Assembly (NCBI RefSeq): GCF_963678635.1 | Contig: NC_087066.1 | Location: forward strand, 13,004,517-13,068,516 | DNA: 64,000 bases | Direction: 5' to 3' | Origin: Symsagittifera roscoffensis | Taxonomy: Eukaryota; Xenacoelomorpha; Acoela; Convolutidae | In this document: positions 55,387 through 64,000 of the stretch, piece after piece | Position numbering within the stretch: the stretch's first letter is position 1 | Layout: each line of letters begins with the position of its first letter | Made by a program: the position numbers and the translations under genes | The notes under the pieces: generated by a model | What the model was told of the DNA's origin: nothing | Seen by the model: the letters and a program-made list of their open reading frames with translations, nothing else | Database searches by the model: none

Positions 55387-58300
55387 TTACTTTTGAAATT
55401 CTACTTTCTTTAAAATTTTAGATTGGGGGATGAATATTTTATAGTTTTTACGTGGTTGATTTCGGAGTCTTGTTGTTTTTCTATTTTCTGATTTGTCGAT
55501 TTGTTCTTGGGGTATTATTTGTTCGGTCATTTTTCTATTTTTTCTTTGTTTTGGGGATTCTTTATGGTTTTCTGCAATGTTTTTGGTGGCGATTGGTTTT
55601 GTGTTTTGATTTTCGGTGGGGTTATCATTTTGTTCTGTGTTTTTCAGATGTGGTTCATTTTGAATGATTTTTAATCCTGTGAAAGAATATAATTGAGTTA
55701 ATTCGCGGAGTGCGTATTCTTTTGGGTAATAAGGTAATAGGTTGTTTCGATGTTGAACGATTTCTTTTTTGTTTGAGTCGGTAATTTTATATGTGACATC
55801 AGTGGGTTTTGCAACTATTTGGTATGGTCCTTTTCGAAGGGGTTGTAATTTTTTAGAAATTCCTTTTTGAGTATTAAAATTAGGTATTAAAACAAATGTT
55901 CCAATTTTTAATTCGGAGGCTGGTGTAAAACGTGAATTGATTTGTTCATTAATGTTTTGTCTTTGTAATAACTTTTTTGTTATTTTTTGATAAATTTCGT
56001 TGTGTTTTTTATCTCTATTTAGAATCCATTCGGTGTGTGTACCGGAGGCTAGTTTAAGAATTTGTGGGTGATGAAAATGATCTTCATCGTGTGTATGTAA
56101 AGGTAGGTTATAACAAATTGAGTCTTTATTTGGTTGACAATAACCTTGTGCGTTTTTATGAGAATTTGCTGTAAACATTATTGGTTTGCGTGGCTTTTGG
56201 TTAAAAACCATTTCGTATGGTGACATTCCTAAAGTTGTCGTAATTTGTGAATTATACGCTAAGGGAAATAATTTTACATCTGCTGACCATTCGGTATATT
56301 TTGTATCATTTCCGTTGATGATACATCTTAGATATTCTTGTAATGAACGGTTCATACCTTCGACTAAGCCGTTTGTCCAAGGTGCATGAGATGTACGTGG
56401 TTTGTGTTTAATGTTATATAAATGACATAGTGTGATAATTTCATTATTTATGAATTCTGTACCGTTGTCTGTAACTAAAATTTCTGGTAGTCCGAATTTT
56501 GCTATCCAGTGTTCATAGAGTGTTGTGTAAGCGTAATAAGCGTTACAATGTGGTACTGGGTTGAGTGCTACATAATGTGTAAATGCGTCAACAATTACCA
56601 TAATGTAGGAGTTTCCTTTTGATGAGGGTGAAATTGGTCCTTTGGTATCAAATGAGATACGATGATTAAAGTACAAACTTTGTCCTTTAAAATCTTGTTT
56701 TTGTGCTATTTGTTTTTGATTTGGGTAAGGTTTATTTAGTTGACATACTATACAATCATTGCATAGTACTTTTATCCAAATTGGTGCATTTGGAAAGTAA
56801 AAATTTTGTATAAAATTTGAATATGTTTTTTCTGATCCAGAGTGTCCTTTAATATTTTGTGTATGTGAAATATTAAAAGCTATAAGAATCATACTTATAG
56901 GGAGACATGGAACTGTAGATTCATTCAGGTTATATTCTAAAAGGTCTGTATTTTCGTTAATTGTTGTGTTGTTAAATTTGCGAAAGTATCGGAGGAGTGT
57001 TTTGTTTCCTAGAATGGTTGAATCTGCTTTGATAGGTTTAGTTTTATATTTGTGCCATGATTTTAGTTGTCTAATTATCGGGTCAAGATTTTGATATTGT
57101 TTCAGTGTTGAAATTGTAATTGTTTCTGTTGGTGGGAGAAAAATGTTTTCAATTTCGAATTTAGATAAGGGTATTGTATCAAGTGGGTCGTGAAGGTCAA
57201 AAACTTGATTTATTGTGTATTTTGAATCATTTGTTTGTGGTCCTGATAAATTTATTTTATCAGTTAAATCTTCTTTTTCAATTAGTGGAAAATGGTCTTT
57301 TTTAGGCGGGTGTTGTTTTGTTCGTTTTTGTTGGGTGTTATTTTTTATCCATTGAGAATATGGGATTGGTTTGAAAGTTGATGTTCCAAGTAAATCAACT
57401 TCATAATGATTATTTTGACAATCTAAATAAAGTGGGAAATGTTGTAAATTATTTATTTGTGATTGTTCAATATCAGTTTTTACTGCATATTTGCATTCCA
57501 ATCGGGGTGATGTTTCGTTTTCTGCAAGGTAGAATTTTATGTTTTTGGGTATTTCAACTGTTGTTTTTCGTGTAAGTAATTCAGGTGGTGTATTTCGACT
57601 TAAGGTGTCTGGTAATGCAAGATTTTTTCCTGCAGTCCAAACTATATGTAAGTTTGGAAATTTCATTAGAATTAGTTGAAATCTGTAAACTCGGTGGTTT
57701 GGGTTAGATTTTTGTGTAAAGAGAAAGATGATTGGTTTATGGTCTGTGAATAGAACTGTTGGATGTTTTGATCCAAGTATCAGAAATTCATATTCTGTCA
57801 GTGTATATATTATGGCTGTACATTCTCTCATTAGAGTTGAGAGTCGTAGCTCTGCTTGAGTGAATAATCGAGAATTTGCTGATATGAGGTTCATTTTATT
57901 TGTACCATTATGTGATTGTAATAGTGCTGCACCGATGCCAAAGTTCGAAGCATCGCACATTGCATAAAATGGTTGATTTGAATCTGGAATTGTGTTTGAA
58001 ATTTGTTCTGTTAAAAGTTTCTTTACTTCTTCAAATCGTGTTTGATGTTCTGTGTTCCATTCAAAATTATTTTGTTGTCTAAGGATGTTATAAAATGGTC
58101 GTAGATATAATTGCATTTTATAAACATATTTGCTTAAAAAGTTTAACATTCCAAGGAATTCTTGGATTTTCTTTTTATTTGTTGGTGGTTGAAGTTTTTG
58201 AATAGCGTCAATGCGTGATTTCAATGGAGTGATTGTTTTTCTTTCTATATTATGTCCTAAGAATTTAACTCTTGTCAAAAAGAAGTGTGATTTATCGGGG

Positions 58301-61300
58301 GCGGCCTTCAGATTTTCGTTCTGAAGTATTTGGTGATATTTTTCTAAAACATTGAACATCTCGTCTTTTGTTTGTGATTGCATAAAAACATCGTCTAAAT
58401 AGGTGATTGCGTTTTTCTTGAGTATTAGTGGTCTAAAAATTTTGCTCATAAAAGCTGAAAATGCTGCTGGTCCTATGGATATTCCATAGAATAAGCGGTT
58501 GAATTCATATTGTTGGTTTCCGATAACAAATTGTGTTAAACGTCGTGATTGTTCATCTAGTGGCATTTGATTGTATGCACTATTCATATCGGCGGTTGTA
58601 AAGTATTTGCCGTTTATTTTTGTTAAAATAACTTGTATTGGTTCAATGGGCCAATTACATTTTGATTCATCTATAAGTGAATTTAGGTATCTAGCGTCGA
58701 GAACGATTTTTAATGATTCTCCTTTAGCTAGAATGATAACGGGGTTGATAAATGTGTTGCCTTTTGGTTGTTCTTCTTTATTAACTGGTGATATAATGTT
58801 GTATTGTTCTAAAATATCGAGTAATCTGTTCACTTTATCATGTAAGTGAATTGGTACTTTACTTGCTCTCTGTTTTTTGAAAACTGCGTCTGGTTTTAAC
58901 GGGAGATGTAGTGATGAACTGATTTTTCCAACATCGAATTTTGATGTTGCATAGACTGATGAATATTTAATTAGCTGTTTGGCTAATTTTTCGAATTCGT
59001 CTTGTGTTATTTGTGAATGTTGGAAATTAAACATTGTTAAAAATTTTTGTTGGTCCTCTGTGTAGTTACTTATGTTGAATGTAGGTTTGAAATATGGAGT
59101 TTTTGTGAAATAATCCGTATTTCTGTTTTCGTTACTTATTATATTATTTATAGATAATTCTTCATTAAGAATTGTAGATTGGCAAATATCTAGTAATTGG
59201 AGTATATTATTTACGCGATAGGCTTTTTCGTGTATTGGTGATATTGTAGCGTTGGTTTCACAATATCCTAAAAGTCCTAAAGGTAATGTTACTTGGTAAG
59301 GTGTGTTGTTATAGACATGTAAGGAAATGATATCTGAATTCGAATTTTTCAAATATTTTATGGATGATATTGTGATTTTGAAAAATTTGTGAATAGGTTT
59401 GAATTCAAATTCTGACATATAAAATTTTTGTTTGTTTTGTTCTTTATCATATTGGTGAACTTGTTTGATTGAAAAATTATAGATATTTCCTGATAGTGGT
59501 TTCAAGTGTTTTCTTTGTTGGTTAAATATCGGGTAGAATTTTGAAAAGAATGGTGGTTGTTTATTTAATCTTTGAAAAAATGTTAAGGATGTTTCTTTTG
59601 TTTTTGTATATTTATCTTTGATTAATATTTTACTATTTAGTATGTTAATTGTTGGTATATACTTCGAAATAAATGGTATTCCAATGATATTATATTTAAT
59701 GTCAGTTATATGGAATATTTGTTTAAATGGCTTATTTAAAATTTTGCTTTGTTCCATTGTTCTGGTGGGGAGGAGAAATAATTGGATTTTTCCGTAGTTT
59801 ATCAATGTTGATCCTTGTGCTGTTGCTAGTTTGCTGGAGGTTTCAAGAGGTGTTAGTTTTGGGTGTAAGGTTTTTATTTCATTCCATGTGGGGATGTTTA
59901 TTATGTTTGATTCTGCTCCTGAATCAATTAAAAAATCTATTTCAAGGTCTGGTGGTTGAAATTCTTTATTTCTTGGGCTTTCTAAGAGAAATGGTATTGT
60001 CCAAATTTTTTCTTTGGGTTGTTCTTTTTGTATATTTTGATAAATGTGGTTTGTATTCAAGCATTTTGTTTTGATATTTTTATTTGTTTGATTTGTAGTG
60101 TTAATCTCATTTGTTTCTTGCGTCGTTGGTGTGGAATTTATGGGTGTAGTGTAATAATTTTGAAGAAATTCTGATTGATTTTCATATATGTGTGATGAAA
60201 AGGGTTGTTCATATATGACAGATTCATAGTCATTTTCGACTTTTATCATATTGATAGAAAGAGTGTTTTCAGTATCACTTTCTGAATCTGATGATGTACA
60301 GTTTATTTGATTGAGTTGTAACGTGTCAGTTACTGTGTCATCAATACCTGGAGGGTCTGATGTTGTTTCTGGGTTAGATTGTACTTGATTGATTTGTCTT
60401 TGATGTTTAGGTGTACTACTTCTGTGGCGATTATTAGAATTATTATAGTTATTATTAATCCGGTGTGGTGATTGGGAATAATTTCTATAACGATTATTAT
60501 AACTTGAGTGTCGATTTTGTGAATTATTTCGCGATCTGTTTTGGTAATTATTGTTTGGTCTGTTATAGTTCGATCTATTATATGAGTTATTCCTTGATTG
60601 ATTGTTCGGGTAATTCTGGTTTCGGTTGTTTGAATAACTTCTATTTCGATTATAGGAGTAGTTTCTATTCCTATTGTATGATGAATTTCGTGATTGGTTG
60701 TTTGGATAGTAGTTATTTCTTGATTGGGAATTAGATCTAGAAACAAATCGTTGTGTATTTGAATTTGATCTGGAGTAGTTACTTCTACCATTTGGTCTAT
60801 TGTAGTGATTTTGTGATGAATTTTGTGTATTTCTTCGTTCTGGCGATCTTCCTCTATAACTTGAGTTATATGGTGATTGATTTCTTGTATAATTTGTGTT
60901 GTTCGGGAGTGGTTTTCCTGAACTGTTGTTGCTGTGGACTGTTTTGTTTGGTAGATTTTGATCTTTTTTCATGTATTGATAGAATGATTTATTTGGTTCT
61001 TTATATTTTTGAGGTTTATTTTGATTGTCTTGCTGTTTTTGTCTACATTCGGAAATACTATGTCCGTATCGTCGGCAATAATTACACCATTTTTTGAAAG
61101 ATGGTTTGCCTTTAAAGTTTGGGTTCTTTTCATAAATATTGAGTATTCCAGTGATTTTTTCAACGAGGTCTGTCTCTGATTCCTGTATATTATTAATATT
61201 AGTGGGAGTCGTTTCAATTTTGTTAACGTATTGTAATTTCAGATTTTCCGTTTCTTCTAGTTTCATCGTGATTTCTGCTTGTTCTAATTTGTCTACTAGT

Positions 61301-63609
61301 TTTCGAAAATCTAAATCGGGTTCTCGAATTGAAGAAGGATGGGATGCTCTCTTTTTTATTGCTATTTTCCTTAATTGTGGTGTTAAGGTCATCATTAAGA
61401 TTTCTGTCATCTTTGTGTTTTTATAGTCATGTGTATTTAGTGAGTATGCTTTTCGAACTAGTGTTTCGATTCGTACTGCTATTTGCTTGATGGTTTCGTT
61501 TGGTAATCTGCGTATTTCATTACATAAAACTCTTTGTTGTTGTTTGTTTCTTTCGGAGTCAAACATTTTTGAAAATTCCTGTGTAAACCTTTTCCAGTTT
61601 GATTTTATTTCTAGAGGTAGTACTGAAAACCATTTTTGGGCTGCGCCATCTAAGGTTGTTTGTATTAACGCTGTGCGTCGATGTATCCAGTTTTGATGTA
61701 GTGGCGTATTAATTGGTTCAGGTCCAATATTTAAAATCAGGTTTGCTGTTACTGCATTTAAATAATCTTCTACAGAGTATTCAGGGTCTGTTCCTGTGAA
61801 AACCATTAAAGGTTTGTTTGATGTTATTGATGATCCACCCATAAGGTATGGATTCATTGTCATTTGTAATGATTCTGCTGCATTTGGCATTTGAGAAAAA
61901 TTTGAAAGTTGGTTTCTTGTTATTTCATGTTGTTGGAGATAATATAGGAGTGGTATTTCATTTTGCATTTGTGATGCTTGATACGAGTGTGCAGTCATTG
62001 GATTTTGTTGTTGAATTGGTTGAAAAGATTGTGTATTAATTAGATTTTGTTGTTGAATTGGTTGTTGATGTTGTGCATCTATTGGTTGTGGAGAAAAATT
62101 TCTATGATTTATACGTGTTTTCTGTATTCCTTGTCTACGATATTCTTGAGTATTTGGTGCAAATATATCTGGTTGTAAGAAATCATCATCTGAGGATAAA
62201 TAATCCATTTGATAAGATGTCTGTTTTTTATTTTTATTTTGTTGAAAAAATGGGTAATTTTCACTGTGATCCTGTGGAGGATTTGTTTGGAAATTTATTG
62301 AATTAGGTTGGGTCATTGGGTTATCCCAATTTCGAGATCTTGTATATTGGTTAAAATTCCTTTGTGGTTGATTATATGTTTTTGATGGATGTGTATAATT
62401 ATAATTATGGTCTGTAAAGTTGTTTCTAGTGAATGTTTTGCGTGTTTTTGATGGTATTGTCATGGGTCTGTATGTTTGGTAATCCATATGTGAATATTTA
62501 GGGGCAACCGAAGGTTTAACGGTTGATTGTAAGGTTACCTGTGTTTGTGAAGGATTTGTATTTCTTGGTGTTGTTAAATTTGGGCGTATTGGTGAAATAC
62601 TTTGTTGTGTAGTTGTTGTGTGTACAATTTCTTCATTTATGAAGTGTGATGGTGTCTGGATATCTTGTTGAGTAAGATTCCTAGTTCCATTGAGGTTTTC
62701 ATTGTGTATAACTGTAGAGTTTAAACTATTATTTTGTGTATCAGGCAAAAATGTATTATAGTTTAATGGTGTTGCATCAATGGTTAATGGTATTACTTTT
62801 ACATAATCTCTTATGTAAGATATCGTACTTATTGCTTGACTTGAGATTGATTGTGGGAAGCTTATAAATGCTGGATGAGACCATTCGGGGTCCCAAACAT
62901 AATCTGATTGTTCTGTGATAGCGGTATCATCGTTCGAGTTTTGGGGTCTAAAATTTTTTCTTGCTTGTGCAATTAAATCAATATTGTGTGTGAAATAATC
63001 TATTATGAACCATGCCAAAATTTTTTGTAGATCGTGTTTTGTATGTTGTGAAACGTCGTCTTTCGTGAAATTTTCTTTAATGATGTTTAAATAACTAGAG
63101 AGTAGTGTGATTTCATGTCGTACTTTCAAATGTTTAGATGTTTCTGTCGGTGAGACATTTGTTATTGGGATTTCGTTTTCTAATATCGAAATATAACTAT
63201 ATATTATTGCGAAAACTTCATTGGTGAATATGGAGTTTGCTCTTTGTGAGTTATGATATTGGATGCTTTTTATATATTCTGAAAAAACTTTTGAAAATTC
63301 TAAATCAAGATCGTCTGTTTGAATTGTATATTTTCTATTATTATGGTTTGGTGAGGTGAATTCTATGGAGTAGATTCCATACTGTTGTGTTATGTTGCAT
63401 ATATCTTTTAAGTAGTGGTCTATGATTTGTCTTTTGATTTTTACATCTGGGAACTCTGTTTTACATGGACTAATTCCGGGTTCAAATAAATTTACGAGTA
63501 AATTTTGACAAAATATGTGTTGTCCTCTATCAGTATCTGCGTCTACTATAAAAGGAAAGATTTCATCATCATCTGGAGTTTCTTCACCTGGAGTGTGCGT
63601 TGAGCTCAT
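55387..63609 (-). CDS. gag-pol: Gag-Pol polyprotein, Ty3/gypsy type, single 2740-residue frame
   Basis: ATG at 63609. Domains by residue: unusual N-terminal region 1-600 (about 300 structured residues, then Gln/Asn-rich linker); capsid-like Gag 600-790 (GAAQKWF and LPNETIKQ signatures); CCHC zinc knuckle C842-C855; Ser/Asn/Arg/Tyr-rich tract about 900-1090; aspartic protease DSG at 1229; reverse transcriptase with YLDD 1737-1740; RNase H with CDAS around D1886; integrase zinc finger near H2256 and catalytic D2321, D2381, E2417 (35 residues between the last two, as in DD35E); SH3-like domain near 2600; basic tail. The PR-RT-RH-IN order marks Ty3/gypsy. There is no stop or frameshift between gag and pol, and all catalytic residues are present, so it may be active. 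Its start overlaps the upstream ORF by 25 nt. Confidence 0.95.
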   Translation of the reverse strand: MSSTHTPGEETPDDDEIFPFIVDADTDRGQHIFCQNLLVNLFEPGISPCKTEFPDVKIKRQIIDHYLKDICNITQQYGIYSIEFTSPNHNNRKYTIQTDDLDLEFSKVFSEYIKSIQYHNSQRANSIFTNEVFAIIYSYISILENEIPITNVSPTETSKHLKVRHEITLLSSYLNIIKENFTKDDVSQHTKHDLQKILAWFIIDYFTHNIDLIAQARKNFRPQNSNDDTAITEQSDYVWDPEWSHPAFISFPQSISSQAISTISYIRDYVKVIPLTIDATPLNYNTFLPDTQNNSLNSTVIHNENLNGTRNLTQQDIQTPSHFINEEIVHTTTTQQSISPIRPNLTTPRNTNPSQTQVTLQSTVKPSVAPKYSHMDYQTYRPMTIPSKTRKTFTRNNFTDHNYNYTHPSKTYNQPQRNFNQYTRSRNWDNPMTQPNSINFQTNPPQDHSENYPFFQQNKNKKQTSYQMDYLSSDDDFLQPDIFAPNTQEYRRQGIQKTRINHRNFSPQPIDAQHQQPIQQQNLINTQSFQPIQQQNPMTAHSYQASQMQNEIPLLYYLQQHEITRNQLSNFSQMPNAAESLQMTMNPYLMGGSSITSNKPLMVFTGTDPEYSVEDYLNAVTANLILNIGPEPINTPLHQNWIHRRTALIQTTLDGAAQKWFSVLPLEIKSNWKRFTQEFSKMFDSERNKQQQRVLCNEIRRLPNETIKQIAVRIETLVRKAYSLNTHDYKNTKMTEILMMTLTPQLRKIAIKKRASHPSSIREPDLDFRKLVDKLEQAEITMKLEETENLKLQYVNKIETTPTNINNIQESETDLVEKITGILNIYEKNPNFKGKPSFKKWCNYCRRYGHSISECRQKQQDNQNKPQKYKEPNKSFYQYMKKDQNLPNKTVHSNNSSGKPLPNNTNYTRNQSPYNSSYRGRSPERRNTQNSSQNHYNRPNGRSNYSRSNSNTQRFVSRSNSQSRNNYYPNNQSRNSSYNRNRNYSYNRNRSYSNNRNQNYPNNQSRNNSYNRSNYNRPNNNYQNRSRNNSQNRHSSYNNRYRNYSQSPHRINNNYNNSNNRHRSSTPKHQRQINQVQSNPETTSDPPGIDDTVTDTLQLNQINCTSSDSESDTENTLSINMIKVENDYESVIYEQPFSSHIYENQSEFLQNYYTTPINSTPTTQETNEINTTNQTNKNIKTKCLNTNHIYQNIQKEQPKEKIWTIPFLLESPRNKEFQPPDLEIDFLIDSGAESNIINIPTWNEIKTLHPKLTPLETSSKLATAQGSTLINYGKIQLFLLPTRTMEQSKILNKPFKQIFHITDIKYNIIGIPFISKYIPTINILNSKILIKDKYTKTKETSLTFFQRLNKQPPFFSKFYPIFNQQRKHLKPLSGNIYNFSIKQVHQYDKEQNKQKFYMSEFEFKPIHKFFKITISSIKYLKNSNSDIISLHVYNNTPYQVTLPLGLLGYCETNATISPIHEKAYRVNNILQLLDICQSTILNEELSINNIISNENRNTDYFTKTPYFKPTFNISNYTEDQQKFLTMFNFQHSQITQDEFEKLAKQLIKYSSVYATSKFDVGKISSSLHLPLKPDAVFKKQRASKVPIHLHDKVNRLLDILEQYNIISPVNKEEQPKGNTFINPVIILAKGESLKIVLDARYLNSLIDESKCNWPIEPIQVILTKINGKYFTTADMNSAYNQMPLDEQSRRLTQFVIGNQQYEFNRLFYGISIGPAAFSAFMSKIFRPLILKKNAITYLDDVFMQSQTKDEMFNVLEKYHQILQNENLKAAPDKSHFFLTRVKFLGHNIERKTITPLKSRIDAIQKLQPPTNKKKIQEFLGMLNFLSKYVYKMQLYLRPFYNILRQQNNFEWNTEHQTRFEEVKKLLTEQISNTIPDSNQPFYAMCDASNFGIGAALLQSHNGTNKMNLISANSRLFTQAELRLSTLMRECTAIIYTLTEYEFLILGSKHPTVLFTDHKPIIFLFTQKSNPNHRVYRFQLILMKFPNLHIVWTAGKNLALPDTLSRNTPPELLTRKTTVEIPKNIKFYLAENETSPRLECKYAVKTDIEQSQINNLQHFPLYLDCQNNHYEVDLLGTSTFKPIPYSQWIKNNTQQKRTKQHPPKKDHFPLIEKEDLTDKINLSGPQTNDSKYTINQVFDLHDPLDTIPLSKFEIENIFLPPTETITISTLKQYQNLDPIIRQLKSWHKYKTKPIKADSTILGNKTLLRYFRKFNNTTINENTDLLEYNLNESTVPCLPISMILIAFNISHTQNIKGHSGSEKTYSNFIQNFYFPNAPIWIKVLCNDCIVCQLNKPYPNQKQIAQKQDFKGQSLYFNHRISFDTKGPISPSSKGNSYIMVIVDAFTHYVALNPVPHCNAYYAYTTLYEHWIAKFGLPEILVTDNGTEFINNEIITLCHLYNIKHKPRTSHAPWTNGLVEGMNRSLQEYLRCIINGNDTKYTEWSADVKLFPLAYNSQITTTLGMSPYEMVFNQKPRKPIMFTANSHKNAQGYCQPNKDSICYNLPLHTHDEDHFHHPQILKLASGTHTEWILNRDKKHNEIYQKITKKLLQRQNINEQINSRFTPASELKIGTFVLIPNFNTQKGISKKLQPLRKGPYQIVAKPTDVTYKITDSNKKEIVQHRNNLLPYYPKEYALRELTQLYSFTGLKIIQNEPHLKNTEQNDNPTENQNTKPIATKNIAENHKESPKQRKNRKMTEQIIPQEQIDKSENRKTTRLRNQPRKNYKIFIPQSKILKKVEFQK

Positions 63610-64000
63610 TTTTTCGTTCGATTACTGTTAATATGTAATTATTAATGTGTCGAATTGGTTGATTCCAATTGTATAAATGTACTGGTTTGTGTTTGTACTG
63701 CTTTTTTATTCTTCTTTTTCCTCTTTGTGATGAATTTGAAGTTGTTTCTGAGTCAGAGAAATATAATTGATCGTGAAGTGGGCAATTTTTATCTATTGAT
63801 TCTTTTAGTTTGTAAAGTTCGTCTAAACTGTTGGTTTCTGATTCTGAAAATGCGTTTCGGTTTTTTGAAAATCTTTTTCGTGTTATTTGTCTTTGTTTCG
63901 TTATTATTTTTCTTTTTATTGTTTGTCGTTTTGTTCGAATGTATCCAACTGTTTGTGTATGAGGTGTGATTACAAGGTCGTATTTTTTGTTATCTATTTC
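63584..64000 (-). CDS. Upstream basic ORF before gag (partial, runs off window)
   Basis: Open from the window edge for 138 codons to TGA at 63586-63584, overlapping the gag start in another frame. It contains no Met in this part, so its start lies beyond 64000. It is strongly basic near its visible start (KRQTIKRKI, TRKRFSKNR), then acidic/Ser-rich, then has a second basic patch (GKRRIKKQYKHK). Such arginine-rich patches suit RNA binding or nuclear import, as in retroviral regulatory proteins, but I see no specific homology. The leader frame of copy 1 (1-139) may be its N-terminus. Confidence 0.7.
   Translation of the reverse strand, partial: EIDNKKYDLVITPHTQTVGYIRTKRQTIKRKIITKQRQITRKRFSKNRNAFSESETNSLDELYKLKESIDKNCPLHDQLYFSDSETTSNSSQRGKRRIKKQYKHKPVHLYNWNQPIRHINNYILTVIERKNELNAHSR

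Noticed and set aside
60330-60791. 153-codon - strand frame inside gag-pol
   Set aside because: It is the shifted reading of the Ser/Asn/Arg/Tyr-rich tract of gag-pol; repetitive composition keeps both frames open.
48015-63969. Many + strand ORFs of 60-115 codons across the retroelement
   Set aside because: Antisense shadows of the - strand genes, Phe/Leu/Val-rich because the + strand is T/G-rich.
1-64000. CRISPR arrays, rRNA and tRNA genes
   Set aside because: No regularly spaced identical repeats and no rRNA or cloverleaf sequence noticed; the genome is eukaryotic.

Overview
Animal nuclear DNA, AT-rich, with canonical GT-AG introns of up to 28 kb and many degraded transposable elements. 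The only host gene I can support is the 3' part of a Cys-loop ligand-gated anion channel on the + strand (six exons, 1546-40677). The right quarter is the 3' portion of a very large LTR retrotransposon on the - strand (46799 to beyond 64000). The species is not determinable from the sequence. Env-bearing Ty3/gypsy elements resembling this one are known to me from larvacean tunicates (Tor elements), so a large-genome larvacean is a weak guess only.

Layout. 1-549: 5' LTR and leader of one copy of the retrotransposon, lying antisense to the receptor. 550-1545: no gene seen. 1546-40677: receptor exons at 1546-1906, 2393-2539, 5053-5199, 33684-33891, 35208-35541 and 40273-40677. All splice phases agree and together give 533 codons plus a stop; the N-terminal exons are not visible. 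Intron 3 (28.5 kb) holds three dead LINE fragments, a repeat family with hairpin ends, and nested duplications. Intron 4 is almost filled by a 1005-bp terminal-inverted-repeat element that contains a G-run block. 40678-46798: intergenic, with fold-back repeats and transposon ends. 46799-47208: 3' LTR of the second retrotransposon copy. 47209-64000: its 3' non-coding region and reading frames.

The most interesting object is that retrotransposon. Reading along the - strand it carries an upstream basic ORF (open from the window edge to 63584), a single 2740-codon gag-pol (63609-55387), two small membrane-protein ORFs joined by an ATGA overlap (54789-54374), a 377-codon frame with no ATG, CTG or TTG codon (54365-53232), an envelope-like glycoprotein gene broken by a frame change and a stop (53244-50627), and a 601-codon ORF of unknown function joined to env by a second ATGA overlap (50630-48825). 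With the 410-bp LTR it exceeds 17.2 kb. Apart from gag-pol and env I recognise none of these proteins. The compact, overlapping, virus-like order suggests an endogenous retrovirus-like element with several accessory genes.
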